DNA of 64,000 bases from Smittia aterrima (taxonomy: Eukaryota; Arthropoda; Insecta; Diptera; Chironomidae), in NCBI GenBank assembly GCA_033063855.1, contig CP093829.1, forward strand, positions 22,537,537 to 22,601,536, read 5' to 3'. The position numbers and the translations under genes were made by a program. Shown here one piece after another: positions 22,401-34,700 of this stretch (position 1 is the stretch's first letter; each line of letters opens with the position of its first letter). The notes under the pieces were generated by a model. That model was not told the DNA's origin. It did not search any database and worked only from the letters and a program-made list of their open reading frames with translations.

Positions 22401-24121
22401 GACGCCGGAAGAAGAGCTCATCTTTTATCTCGAAAAGTTTGAGGAAACTGGCTGGAAGTGGAAAGCCGATAACAAATTAGATTCGAGTGAGGCTCAATGC
22501 GATCGAAAGTTGATGCAGCTGCTGCTCAGCGATGCGAAGGCGACAGAGAACTTTCCGTCTGACTTCCCAAAGCGGTCGAATCTTCTCGAGAAGCTCGGAG
22601 TGAAAACTTCTTTCATTTCCACTCACAGCGGACTCTTGCGATATAAAATCTTTGATAAGAGGTTTCGCTACGAAAAGTTTGGCAACAAAATGAAGAAATC
22701 AATCGACGAAGTTTGGTACAAACATGCCGTCGAGTTCAACAGACATGAAGCAGATAGCTTCGTCTTCTCAGTTCCTTTCAATGCTTATGATCAAAGTGAA
22801 CCGATAATTACAGCGACCAGCGCAATCTTCGTTGGCGATGCTATTGAAAAAGTTCCGATAGCTGTCGTTGGATTCCAATTCGCTCATTCAAAACTCGAGA
22901 CTATCATGGAGCAAAAAGTAAGAAAACAAAATAAAAAGTTTCGTTTTAATTTATTTTTCTTTCTCAGTGTCCACGCAACAGTGAAGAAATCTGTTACATC
23001 CTCGACGACAACGGTTACATTCTCTCGGATCCAGAAGCCGAGCACACCGGAAAGTTCTTCGGAGAAGTGGAAAACACTTTAATGTCAATTCTCGTCGATG
23101 ATAAAGTCTTTGAGCCATCGACAGTCTTTGACTACCAAGCAGTTTGTTATGAAGACAAAAACACAGAATATTCAAACTTATTAACACGTCTTAACAATTC
23201 CGCTTTGAATGTTTTCATTTGGAATCCTTTCAAATATTTCGCTGCTGCTATCGCAACGCTCGTGTCAGCAGCTTACGCTTTGCCATCCCACATGGCCAAT
23301 TGTGAGTTTACTCCTTGAAACTACTCCCACAAACATTTTCTAAACAGTTTTGTTTTCAACGTTCACAGTTATGTATCCCGACAGAGAATATTTCTACAAC
23401 GACGACGACTTTAAAGAGTTTTACTGTCAAGCGAATATTCACGAGGAAAGATACAAAGAGTGTCTCGAAAATAAGGAAGAGAACAAAACTGGTTTGATTA
23501 GTAAATTTTTCAATTTATTTAGCTCGAACGACAACGAAAGTTTGGCATTTAAATGTCTCAAGCAGAAGAAGGATCGTTATATGAAATGCAGTGAAGAAAG
23601 TGGCTACAAGTTTGTCCTCAAGCGACACGTCAAACGATCCCGGCCACACAAATGTGATAAATTTAATGTAGTGTACTCATTAACCAAAGATTTAAGCAAT
23701 CTTCTTAAGCCTTACAATGAATGCAACCGACCATTTGTTGTCCAAAAAATTGCACACAGTAATTTAATTTTGCTTGTAACGAATCGCAATTGCGCTCAGG
23801 CAACTAATCGGGACTTTAACAATGTACCTAAGACGATAGAATACCCAAACACAACGTTCTGCCATCGGCTGGCGAATCCGCTGTTCAGGAGCAGCTCAAA
23901 GATATGCAAGACTCACCAGAAGATGGTAAGGAGAGCGAAGACGATTTGATTTGTGTCTAAAGCTTTCAATTTATTCTCGACAGGAACCAAAGTTCGATCC
24001 AAAAAGCAAAGATCGAACTCAATGCGGACGAGGCAATAAGCTCAGCATTCACCAAATCATTTACGCCCTTTCAATCATTTCGACGTTGCTCAAGATGTTT
24101 GCCACAACAGAAACTCTGTAA
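19488..24121 (+). CDS. Voltage-gated calcium channel alpha2-delta subunit
   Basis: Twelve exons, all GT-AG: 19488-19585, 19644-19725, 19971-20075, 20147-20489, 20548-21584, 21644-21787, 21844-21951, 22006-22077, 22132-22917, 22968-23301, 23348-23925, 23984-24121 (1,274 aa; family about 1,000-1,250). Domains in order: a signal peptide (MLKFLLVLVVFSV start); VWA_N (about 60-270, with VVSKSGSKLVDEIARELK and INAVKRLVKEAEELP); VWA (about 282-470); Cache (from about 540, with LMGVAGIDVP and LGVGGYAFITDQNGNILSHP); the Cys-rich alpha2-delta region; and a weakly hydrophobic C-terminus (IIYALSIISTLL), fitting a membrane or GPI anchor. These extracellular subunits traffic CaV channels to synapses. Oddity: the MIDAS motif D-x-S-x-S is E288-K-A290-G-S292, although the later ITDG Asp is kept. 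Flies have several paralogues (stj and others) and I cannot assign which one this is. Confidence 0.95.
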
Positions 24122-26464
24122 ATAGCTTTAAACCTTTAAACAAAGTGCCAAAGAATGATAAGAAAACGTTAAAACAATCCAGTGCAGAGAACTTTTTTAT
24201 GTTGCGCTAAGCAGTACAAAGATGAGCTATAAAATCAATAACAAATGAAACTATGTGTTCAAGCCATCGCAGATGAGCTTTTGCTTCAGTGTTGATCTGT
24301 TTAGATGATGAAAGGAGTTCTCATCTGGACAGAGCCACACTGCGTTTCCTTTCAATTCAGTTTTTCAATTAACACACAAAAAGACTCAGACCACAACCAC
24401 GATTACTCTTTTTGACGATTGTTCATTCAACTTTAAGCTTGTCAGTGATGAAATTTTTTGAAAAGGAAACTTGAAAGTTTATTAAATTGCACAAAACAAA
24501 AAATATTTTGATCTCTAAACTCGCACGATGTGAAAGTTAAATGTAAACTTTTAAGAAAAAACTTGCCAAGCTACGATTCGCTTACTGTGAACTTTTTTGC
24601 CTTTGAATAAAACTTTGAATCTCTTGAAAGATTTGCTTTGAAGACATTTCTTCACTTCACTTTCTTGAGAATTGAATTTTCAGATTTATTTCGGGAAAAA
24701 CATAAATAATTTGACAGAAGATGGAGAGAAAACTGAACGGCTAATTGACTTTCTATTTCTGATTCCCATTCTGAGCGACGTGAAACAAACTTTTTTCCGT
24801 GTTTCAATTTTTTCCGATGGAAACATTTTAATGTGCGAGCAAGAACAAAGTTTCCTAATTCTTTGAAATGTCGTAAACAAATTTGAGATTTCCAAGTTAC
24901 ATTTTGGTGTTTGAGGTGAGTTTGTCAGTTCGTTCCCAAGTCACTCGACTTTGATAAACCTTTGAAATTGCCACATCACTGACGATCTCATGCTGAACTC
25001 TCCGACCAGGGAATTGCCGTGTTTTCTCTCCACTAATTTACGCTGATTGCATTCCCCATCACTTTCGCTCTCGCGCCTCGCCACAAATTGAATTTAGGTC
25101 ACAAATGATGATCTTGATTCGTCATTAAGGCAATTTAGTGAGAAAAATTCAATCAACGCTTGCAACTTCACCTCGCTCTGATGTTTCGATTTAAATAAAC
25201 ATTCACTCGATTCATTTCCCATCGTAAAAACTTATTTCTCGTGCGAGATGAAAGAGAATCCAAACAGAACAATCTTTCGTCGATCAAAATGCAGTTGAAG
25301 ACTTTCGAAATGTTTTTTCTTCGTGCAGCGATTATCGATTTGAATTCCTGTGTGTTTCCCTTCGACCAGCGAGTCTATGCTTGAAACTTTAATTTGCCGT
25401 TTAGTTTCCACGGGAAAAGTGGAAAATTCGCTTCAATTACACGCTCGAATGGTCATTAAAATCGGATGAAAATCCATACGCGACTATCATGACAATTCAA
25501 CCGTTAACGTCGAGCAATCTAATTGCGAGACGAGCGCTGTTAAAAAACCTTTCCAGTGTCAAATTAAATTAATGATCACATGAATGGGGAGAAGTCCAAT
25601 CCTAATGTCATCTACCAACTTTTTTTCACTTCACCGCTGTCCAAACCCCCAACTCTCTCAAGCGACATGTGTACAACTTTTTGCCATAAATTTTCCGACC
25701 GTTTACACAAAAGCATAAATTTTTTACATTTGATTCGCTACACTTCGCACAGGAAAATTATTATCTGGTGTGACACGACGGAGCACATTGTTGCAAAGCG
25801 GTGAAGTCAGTAAAAGCTGCTGTTGGATAAGCGCATTAAGCGGTGTGAGAGTGGAATGGGGAAAGGCATGAAACTCAATCGGAGTAGACAGCCGGGAAAT
25901 CTTTGATGTGAAATGGAGAACATTACAACAGAGAAAATTATTGATTTCATCAATTTATTCGATTATGCAATTACGATTGAATGATTGACATGCAAGTAAT
26001 CGGCAAATTACGAATGGAAAATTTATTCTCTGCAATCATTTAAAACTTTCCCAGCAACTTCCCAATCAACCTAATCAAAACAACAAAAGCAAATATTTTC
26101 CGTTCAGATTGAATTTTCCTTTTTTTAATGATTTTCTTTGTAAGTCTGTCAATATTTTTTCAAGTTCACGACCTCGGATAGTTTTATTTTCACGCGATAA
26201 ATTGAATTCTTGCGTAAACCTCATGGGAACGCTGCAACATGAGATTATTAAGCAGACTTCCACCCTCTCCGTCTCGTTTTCCAGAACTTGATGATGCATT
26301 CAATCAATATTTACAGTGCTTGATGGTTTCTCTTCCTCCTGTGAATGCTGCAACTGTAATTATTTTTTTTTGCAACGAGAAGGAACAAAGAAGGGAACGA
26401 AATGTGTGTTAGTAGTGTTGTTACAGTTCCTTTAAATCATTTTATGACCCTTCATTGATTAGGT

Positions 26465-26582
26465 ATCGAGGGTTCAGGGGTTCGATCAACTGTCGTGGTC
26501 AGAAAGGAATTCTCCTTTCGTCGCCTCTGACTATTCTGTAATTGTACTCACAGAGAACTTAGATCGATAATCAACCCTCGAT
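26465..26582. repeat. Nested inverted repeat
   Basis: ATCGAGGGTT (26465-26474) and AACCCTCGAT (26573-26582) are exact complements. Inside lie GTCAGA (26498) and TCTGAC (26526), with GAAAGGA/TCCTTTC between them. A GGTTCGATC string resembles a tRNA T-arm, but no cloverleaf can be completed. Confidence 0.45.
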
Positions 26583-29500
26583 CGATAGTTTGAACAATGC
26601 GTAATCATGTGACATGAGAAGAAATATGGAAATTCGAATCAGAATTTTTTATCTCTTTCACGAAATGTTTATCGAAACAGAAAAATGTGTTTGGATTTTT
26701 TGTGAGTCGACGAAGAATTAATTGGATTTTTCATTAGAATTTATCTCGCTTTCATATGAGAAGGAGAAGCTTGGCTCGAATGAGGGTGCAATAAATCATA
26801 AGCGAGTGAGATTTTTTCTCTGTGGAACTTTAATTTAGTTTTATCCAGGCAAGAGATCAGCCACGAGAGTAGTTGAGAGTGCTCGAGACTTTCTGGCATC
26901 GAAGTACTTTGGCTGCTGCGAGATGTTTATCGTTAAATTATCTCGCAATCTCTCAAAAAAATTCAAAACATGTTTAGTTCCCTTCAAAACGACTTCGAAT
27001 ATTTTTATTTTCGCCGCTGCGTATTCAAATGAAATGACTTTCGTTTTCCTTCCAAAGTCATCGCCTTTTCTTACGATTCTCCTTCTCCGAGGCGGCATCG
27101 CATTAAATCCAATTTTCATTGGGAATCCATTTCATTTATTTATGGCAGCATTGTGACAGGATTTTTCGATTTCCTTTTCGTTTGCTCCATTTCTCTTTTG
27201 AGACGGGGGAAGAGTGTTAGAGCTTGTTTAAATGGGTCATTAGGTTAGAGGTTTAGTGCGTCAACAAGCCGGGGCTCCTTTATGTCAAACTCAATGATTT
27301 CCTCTTAAACTTCTTATTGTCGATTTGAATAGCAAATAAAATTTCCCAACAATAATCATAAAACGACTTTGAAGTTGGAAATTTTTTGCGTGCTAACGAA
27401 GTCTCTCACTTAACTCTTCGGTTAAGTAACGAAATGAATAAATGTCGCTTTGAATTACAGAGCATTAGTCGGGATCGTCTTTAAGACCTTCTCAATGTCA
27501 TCTTGAATTATGAGGGAGATGCGACAAACATGTGTTTGCATCCGAATTAACACTTCAACAATCTCCTCGATAGCTTCGTTCAAAAGGAATTCTAAAAATA
27601 AACCACGAAATCACATTCGATTTCCTCCTCTTAAGTGAATGGAAATGATTGGAATGCTTGGAGCTGAAAACAACAACAGAGCAGCCAAACACAATAAATC
27701 ACTAAATAAAATGTCAAACACGAAGAGTGAAAATAAAATTGAAAAAGGCAAATTCTTTCATGCCAAAGTTATCAATCAATTAACTGGGAGAATGTCAGAC
27801 AAATTTTGGGGCTTAAATCTCGTCTAACGTAGGTCGATTGGAGCTGTCAAGTTAAGGTGATTTTATTATCCATCCATGTTATCAGCGGACAGGGAGTAAT
27901 CTCGTCGAGAAGGAGACTCCTCATCGATCTAACGAAAGCGAAGAGAGAGAAGTCAACTGGGGAAAGAACTTTCTTAAAGGAAATTCTTTAACGACTTTAA
28001 AGATTTGCATTCGCTTAAAAGGTGTTTTCTCCCCTTCTTCATTTCACAAAGAGCAAATCTTGTAGCATTTCGATGGCAGAAAGGTATCAGCGAATGCGAG
28101 AACAAAAGTCACGTAAATCGCGTTATAGACTTTCGAATTCCTTAGATTTGTCTTATTGGTTTTCAATAACACAATGAGATTTAGCAAGCAGCAGCATTTT
28201 CTCTCTCTTTTGAAAAAAGAAAGAATTGCTCCATTAGAATTCAAGACATGTTTGCAAACTCCAAGCGATAAAGCCAACGATTCAAAAAAATATGTTTTCG
28301 ATCCCCTTTTTCCGCATTATCCCCGGCTTTCCTTCCGTTTCATGGAAAGTTTGGAGGATATACGCGCGTTAGAAGCACGCCATCGACATTAAATCCAATT
28401 TTGATCTGATTTCATTTTATTTATTTATGATTTGTGTGACGAGACTCACAAGCGGCCTCTGCAGATGGATGTTCGTTGGCTTGTTCGGAGCTGTAACGGG
28501 CCATTGGTTCAGATTATCGTCATGATCGTGTTCAATAGAATGTGATGCGGGAATTACAAGCTTCGCCTTAATGATATCATCAGCAGTCGACGCGAAACGA
28601 CTTCACGCACATGTCCCATGAATGTTTATTTTCCATTCCCCGGCCCGATCAAAAGTAATTTCATGTGATCCATCTTGTTGTGCTCGACACTTTCCTTCGT
28701 CTTTCTTTTCTTTGTGTGTTTCTAGACTGAAATGCAAAAGCGAAGCGTCATCGTTCAAATTCACTTAAAACGAATTCCAAAAGTGTCAAGACACATGCCA
28801 AAACTTACAAGACGATTTCTTTTTTTTTCTCTCGGGCATGTTTGGCTTTGATGTCTCTTTACATTCGAATGATCTGTCTAAACAACACGAAAACGAACTT
28901 AAACAAATGGGAAGGTAAATGAAACGTTTTAAAAGAAAGAATAACAATTTTAAGTTTTATAGTTTCTCTCGAAATTACAATTGCGCAATCGTTTTACCCT
29001 GAAAATGAAAAGAAGAGCTCGAATCCAATAAATCACAATCAAGTTTACCCTATCAGATGATCCCATTACCATTTGAATACATCACGATGCGCGCATCACA
29101 GTTTCAATGTCTCTTTTGTGTCTTCCTATTCCACAATTTATGCTCTCGAGGACAAAAATGTTGATTGCGACAATGTAATTGAAAAAAGTTTTCCTCTCAG
29201 TCGTGCGTTGAACAACGACGTTGAATTATTTTGTTGGAGAATCACCCCTAGTCGCTTTGTTCCATAAATAACAGAAGCTGATGGGATGGCTAGGAGATCT
29301 CAGAAAAACTTTCATTCGAAATCTGTAAATATTTCAAATAATTTCTTGTCAGCCGAGTTAGTTGATGACTCTTTGTTATTCATATGGGAAGCAATGAGAT
29401 TGCCCCGATTTGATATTTTATTTGGAGAAAGAATGATGAGCTCAAGAAACATTTTTTTTTTGGGACGAATGCGACGACGCTTGCATGGTTGCACCCAATT

Positions 29501-30835
29501 CGAGTCGCCTCACCCCTTCACAACTTCCTGCATTGCTCAACGACGACATCCTTCTATGAATAGTTATTAAATTATTGAAATTATATTCTTTATGAGTTAT
29601 TAATCCGTAGAAAATTGAATTTCTCCATTCGTTTCTCACAAAACAAAATAAAAAATAGAAAATTAATGAACAAACTTAACGCTTTAACAAATTTTACAAT
29701 TGTGAGAAGAATCAACATTCGTTATCTCTCACAAACAAGCAAAGACGCGCGGCAAAGGTCTTTCTTCTTCTTTCAGGATCGATTCACACATAAATGTGAA
29801 TTTGATAATTGCAGTGCAAGAGCATAAACATCCGCTCCTTCTCGTTTTATGCACCATGCTATTAACTAACTTCGTAGTACAAGAAATTATAAAATTAGTT
29901 CGTTTCTTACCTTGTTGGACATAAACCTAAAATAACAAGTTTTTGGTGAGTTTAGAAACTGCGTCACTCGTGAGAGATAGTTTAGAGGAAACTTCAAAAC
30001 GTAATTTACAAATTGTTCCTTCGTTCTTACAGAGACGAGCACAGACAGAAGGAGAAATGTTTTTCTTCTCGTAAAAGAGCTCACAACAAACAACAAATAG
30101 TAAAATTTATTATTCAGGAAATTGCAGAAGGAAGTTTTCAAGTTTCTCTCCTCGAAGCGACTAACGATCCAATTCATCGGCAGCAGTTTCATGATGAACA
30201 GAGATTTGGTCATTAAAGCCACGTTTTTCTCATGTTGATAATTCAATTCGATTCATCGTTTGATAAAGTAGAACATTTTATGGCCCGTGCAGACATTCGG
30301 CATTTCATTTCAAGGGTACAAGCGTGTAGTTGCTCTCCGGAGATCTCCGATGGATTGTTACAAATTGTGTGTCTCTAAGGAGTCGGTCGCCTCGTCTGCC
30401 ATTAAATCAAAGGCAAACGCATTAAGATGAGAATGGAGTTGTTTCGAAAGGCGAAGAGAATTGTAAAATTAGTTAACGTTAAGAATTGTTTGTTAATCTC
30501 TTGCATGTTTCCAACATAAATTAGGAGAAACTTTTGTTCTACTGGAGCCTAAAAATAGTTTCCTCGAGGCTGGAAATGGAAACAATTAGGATTAATGGAA
30601 CGTTTGCGGTTAATTTGGTGCTAACAAAAAGTCTCAGAGATGAATGATGAAAAATGCGACGTTTCAATTAACAACAAAAACAAATTGAAAATTAATTGGG
30701 TGAGCACGGAAATGGTTCATCATGGTCTCGGCTTGTGAGTGGCAACGAGTAAGTGTTCTCGGCCATAAACTAATTTTGGAAAGGAATAAAAATATTTATT
30801 TCCCTGCTTCAAACCCCGATTGCTGAGATCTTTGC

Positions 30836-30877
30836 CAACACGTGTTCACGATCGTTATCGAGTGAACACGCGTTGCA
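30836..30877. repeat. Hairpin containing an E-box
   Basis: AACACGTGTTCAC and GTGAACACGCGTT pair over 13 positions with one G-U, around a 10-base loop (GATCGTTATC plus flanks). The left arm contains CACGTG. Confidence 0.55.
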
Positions 30878-31686
30878 GGGGATGAAGAAGTTGTGGAGGT
30901 CCTCACTGCAATTCAATGCTTGGTGATTCCATAAAAGCCTAAATTGATGTTGAACGCAAGGCGGCGTTTAATTCCTTCGAGATAAAACTGAATTTGCATG
31001 AAAATCTCGAGAGTACTCGCTCTATGGTTGAATTAAGATAATTTATGAGTCACGTAGACTCGATTTGACTTCTCCGCCTTCTAAACATCTTTATTACCTG
31101 CTGAAAACATCGTCATCATCTCGACTTTGACAGATTTAACTTGGCGGAAGCTGTAAAGGAAAGTTTCATTCGCATAAACCACAGAAAAATAAAAATTATG
31201 ACGCCATTAATTTAAATTTTCGTTTCACTGCGGTTTTCCGTCTGTTAAAATCTGGGACAGAAGGAAAGTTTCTCGCTCAACCTCAAGATTGATAGCTTCG
31301 TTCGAATGAAAAGTTCGGTTGAGGTGGCGTTGGGGCAATCGAACTGTCATGACTAAGGAAACCTTTCGCATGAAATAATTTATCGCCGATGAATTTAAAA
31401 GGAAAAGAAAAGATTTTCATCTCAAGAATAAAGAGTTTTTTTTATGGCGAAAGTTAATGAGGTGGAATTGATTGAAGTTCTTCTTCTTCATCGTTCTTGT
31501 TTTAATTGAGCGGTGGCGAGATTACTTAATTAGCTTTACAAACGGAGAGAAGCGAGTCGAATTTCGCAAGGGAGCAATTGAGTGAATGGACCTGGAAATG
31601 AAAGGAAATAATTGCGGTTTTATTCAGGAAATTTCCATTTAATGACGGAAAAGTTGAAAAGCCGGGAAAAGTTAAAATCCTTAGAA

Positions 31687-31692
31687 TTTATT
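31687..31692 (-). terminator. Poly(A) signal of robo
   Basis: TTTATT on the plus strand is AATAAA on the minus strand, 66 bases beyond the robo stop at 31758-31760. Confidence 0.6.
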
Positions 31693-31757
31693 TTCTCAAT
31701 TCAAACTGTACAGAAACTTATTTCATAAGCAAAACTTAAAATCTAACTTTCGACCAA

Positions 31758-34700
31758 TTAATCACAGTTGAGCATTTTCGTTTCAGTCTCAGACGTCAAC
31801 GCCTGTTGGACATTGCTTGGTTGTTGCTGCTCTTGTTGTCGATGGAGATGATTCTCGTAAATGTTAAAGTTCTGCGGATTCCAAGTGTACGATCCGCTCT
31901 GGAGTTGTGGTTGAAGTTGACCTTCATTCACATCACCGACTTTCACATAAAGTTGCTCGCCATCGCTGCCGCCAAAATTAATTCGGAAATTCTGCGGCTT
32001 CATAAGCTTCAGTCGATTACGTTTGTTCGTTCCACTTTTGCTTTGTTGCTGATGTTGTTGATTAAACATATTTGGCATCATTGTGTTCGCCATTCGATTC
32101 TCCACGATGTTCACTTTATGATTTGGATTGCAATACGATTCCGAGTGGATACTTCGGTTGTAATTGTTGTTGTTAATTTGAGTTGGTGCGACACCCGAGC
32201 TCGGAGGATAAATGTCTGTTGTATAGAACATATTGAAACGATGTGGATCGCTGCTAATTATTTTCGAGTTGCCTATCAGCGTCGCTGTTGCGTAGGGCGA
32301 GGGCGATTGTTGGCCACTTCTGCACGATGACACTTCAGCGTACTCAGCCGGGCCTTCTGAGTAAACAGCCATGTAGCTATTGAAAAGTAAATGGAGATGA
32401 AAATTTAATTAAAATTTATTCGAAATTGCTTTCAAGTCGTTAAAAATTTATTTTATTCGACGCTGATTGAAAAAGTGCATTACGAAAATTTGATTTAATA
32501 AAAAAAAACTCTCTCGCGATGAAGATTCTCATGAATCAATATCGAGAAAAACTTGAATTTATGATCAAAAAAAATTGTAATTGAAAATCCATTAAGAGAC
32601 TTTTTCTAGTGGACGGTTGTTAAATAAATTGAAAACTTACCGATTGCGAGCATCGTCGTCGAGTGCTGCTGAGGTTGGTGGCATTACTGTGCACACAGGA
32701 GCGTAGTCTGGAATGTGACTGTCCTTCGTTCTCTGATTTGATTTCCAAATCGTTCCGGCTGGGTCCATCCAGTAATTGTTAGTTGGAGGGACTTTAACTG
32801 TCGTCAGAGAGGGAAGTCCAAGCACTGACTTCTTCGTCATAATGTGTTTCCGTTTGATGTAAATTGTGACGCCGAAAGAAAGCATGATGATGACAAGAAT
32901 TGTTCCGAGAAGGATGATAAACCACGGTTGAGTGAGGAAGTCGTTCATGTGATCGTTGTGAAGAGGGAACCGATAACTAAACGAGGTATCGAGTTTTTTC
33001 GTCATCGGATCGAGTCGCATGATGATTGGAGCTCCATAAGGTCCAACGCCAGCATTCGTCAAAGCTGCGGCACTTACTGTGTAAGTCACGCCTTCAGTTA
33101 AATTCGCTAACATGATTGATGAGCTCGATGAATCGATTGTAATGTTCGTTAAGACTTTCGAGACGTTCTCATAAATATTCACACCACGCACGATCACATT
33201 GAAAGACGTGAGAACTCCGTTGTGATGCTTAGCAGGTGGAGCCTTCCATTTCACGTAGACTGTCGATGTGTTGAGCAGTTTAGCTTCCATGCCGAATGGA
33301 GCTTCAGTCGGAACTGTTTAACAAAGCGGAAAGAAAAATTTAAAATGTTGTTTGCGAAACAGAAAAACGCAAAAGACTAATTAAAGTAAACTTACCATCC
33401 TCAAGCGTTCGAGCGATTCTTGAATTTGACGGTTTGCCTTCGACGGCTTTGTAGAAAGGCACAATGAAAAATTCATACGAAGTGAACTTTTGTAATCCGC
33501 TAATTTTGCATGATGAAGCTCCGCTCCCAGCATTCAGAATCGTCAGCATTTTGTACGACGGCTGCTCGTTATCGTCAATGTTACGAGCGTAAATGTAAAA
33601 TCCTTCCACGTACCTTCCGTTTATGATCTTTTCAGAGACGAGAGGAGAAGAGGTAAACGAAACATGAGCATAAGCTTTTCAGCAAATTTAATATTTCAAC
33701 TTACATCCCAAGACAGTTTCGCACTTGTTGACTCAACCGATGTGGCATTTGTCAACTCGACGACATCGCCCGAGAGAAGACTCGCTCGTGCTTCACTCAA
33801 ATCTAAGCTTGAACCTGACTCATCCTACACGACAAGAAACGAAACAAATTTAGATTATCTCGAAAATTTTAACGTCGACTAGTCACTCACCATTCCAATC
33901 GTGACTGGCTCGGAAAGCTGACTCGGTCCCGAGAGACCGTGGGAGTTCTCAGCTCGGATTGCGAAGTAATAAGGAATTCCTGAAGATAATCCAATGACTT
34001 CGTATGTTGTGTCCTGAACGCGGGAAACAATTTGGATCCAACCTTCAGTTGAATTCCGTCCAAACATTTCGATTGTGTATCCCAACAAACTTGACGAGCC
34101 CATGGCGTTGCTTTGAATCCATTGCAGAGTGACGCTGTTCTCAGTTTTGTCGATGATGATGGGCTTTCCTGGTTGTCCGGGGAATGTTGAAGCTTCGGGC
34201 GAGCGGTAGAATTTAATATTTGGGTTTGTTGGATTTTCGAGACGAAGGAATCCGCTCCAAGTTGATTTTCCGCTTTTGCTGCTGGCCACGCACGTGTAGA
34301 GCCCACTGTCGTCGTTCTTATTCAAGTCTGTGATTGTCAGTAATCCATTTTGTTCAATCGTAATTTTCTCAGAAGTAATTACTGGAATTCCGTCTTTGTA
34401 CCAACTGACGACGGGCTGTGGGTTGCCAGAGACTTTGCAAGGTAATGAGGCGACTGATTTGATTGGCAAAGTTTGATTAGTTGGTCCTTGAATGATGAGA
34501 GGCGGCGGGGAGTCATCTTGAAGGTTCACTGATAGCACAACTCGAGTGCTGACAGAGCCAACGCTGTTCACAGCACTGCACACAACAACTTTTCCGTTGT
34601 CCGTTCGGTCAATCTCATCGATCGATAAAATGCTTCCGCCATCAGATGACGATGCTTCAATGTTCTTGATTCTCGTTCCAGGCAAAATCAATGACCGATT

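Larger units (their letters stand above)
24122..31686. other. Gene-free region between convergent alpha2-delta and robo genes
   Basis: It contains the 3' UTR of the alpha2-delta gene (no certain poly(A) signal picked) and then about 7 kb in which I see no gene. Short frames (such as 29286-29570 plus and 29887-30246 minus) lack motifs. Two inverted repeats are listed separately. Confidence 0.45.

Noticed and set aside
26461..26540. tRNA gene suggested by GGTTCGATC
   Set aside because: No acceptor stem, D-arm or anticodon arm can be arranged around it.
31806..32330. 174-codon plus-strand frame
   Set aside because: Exact antisense shadow of the last robo exon.
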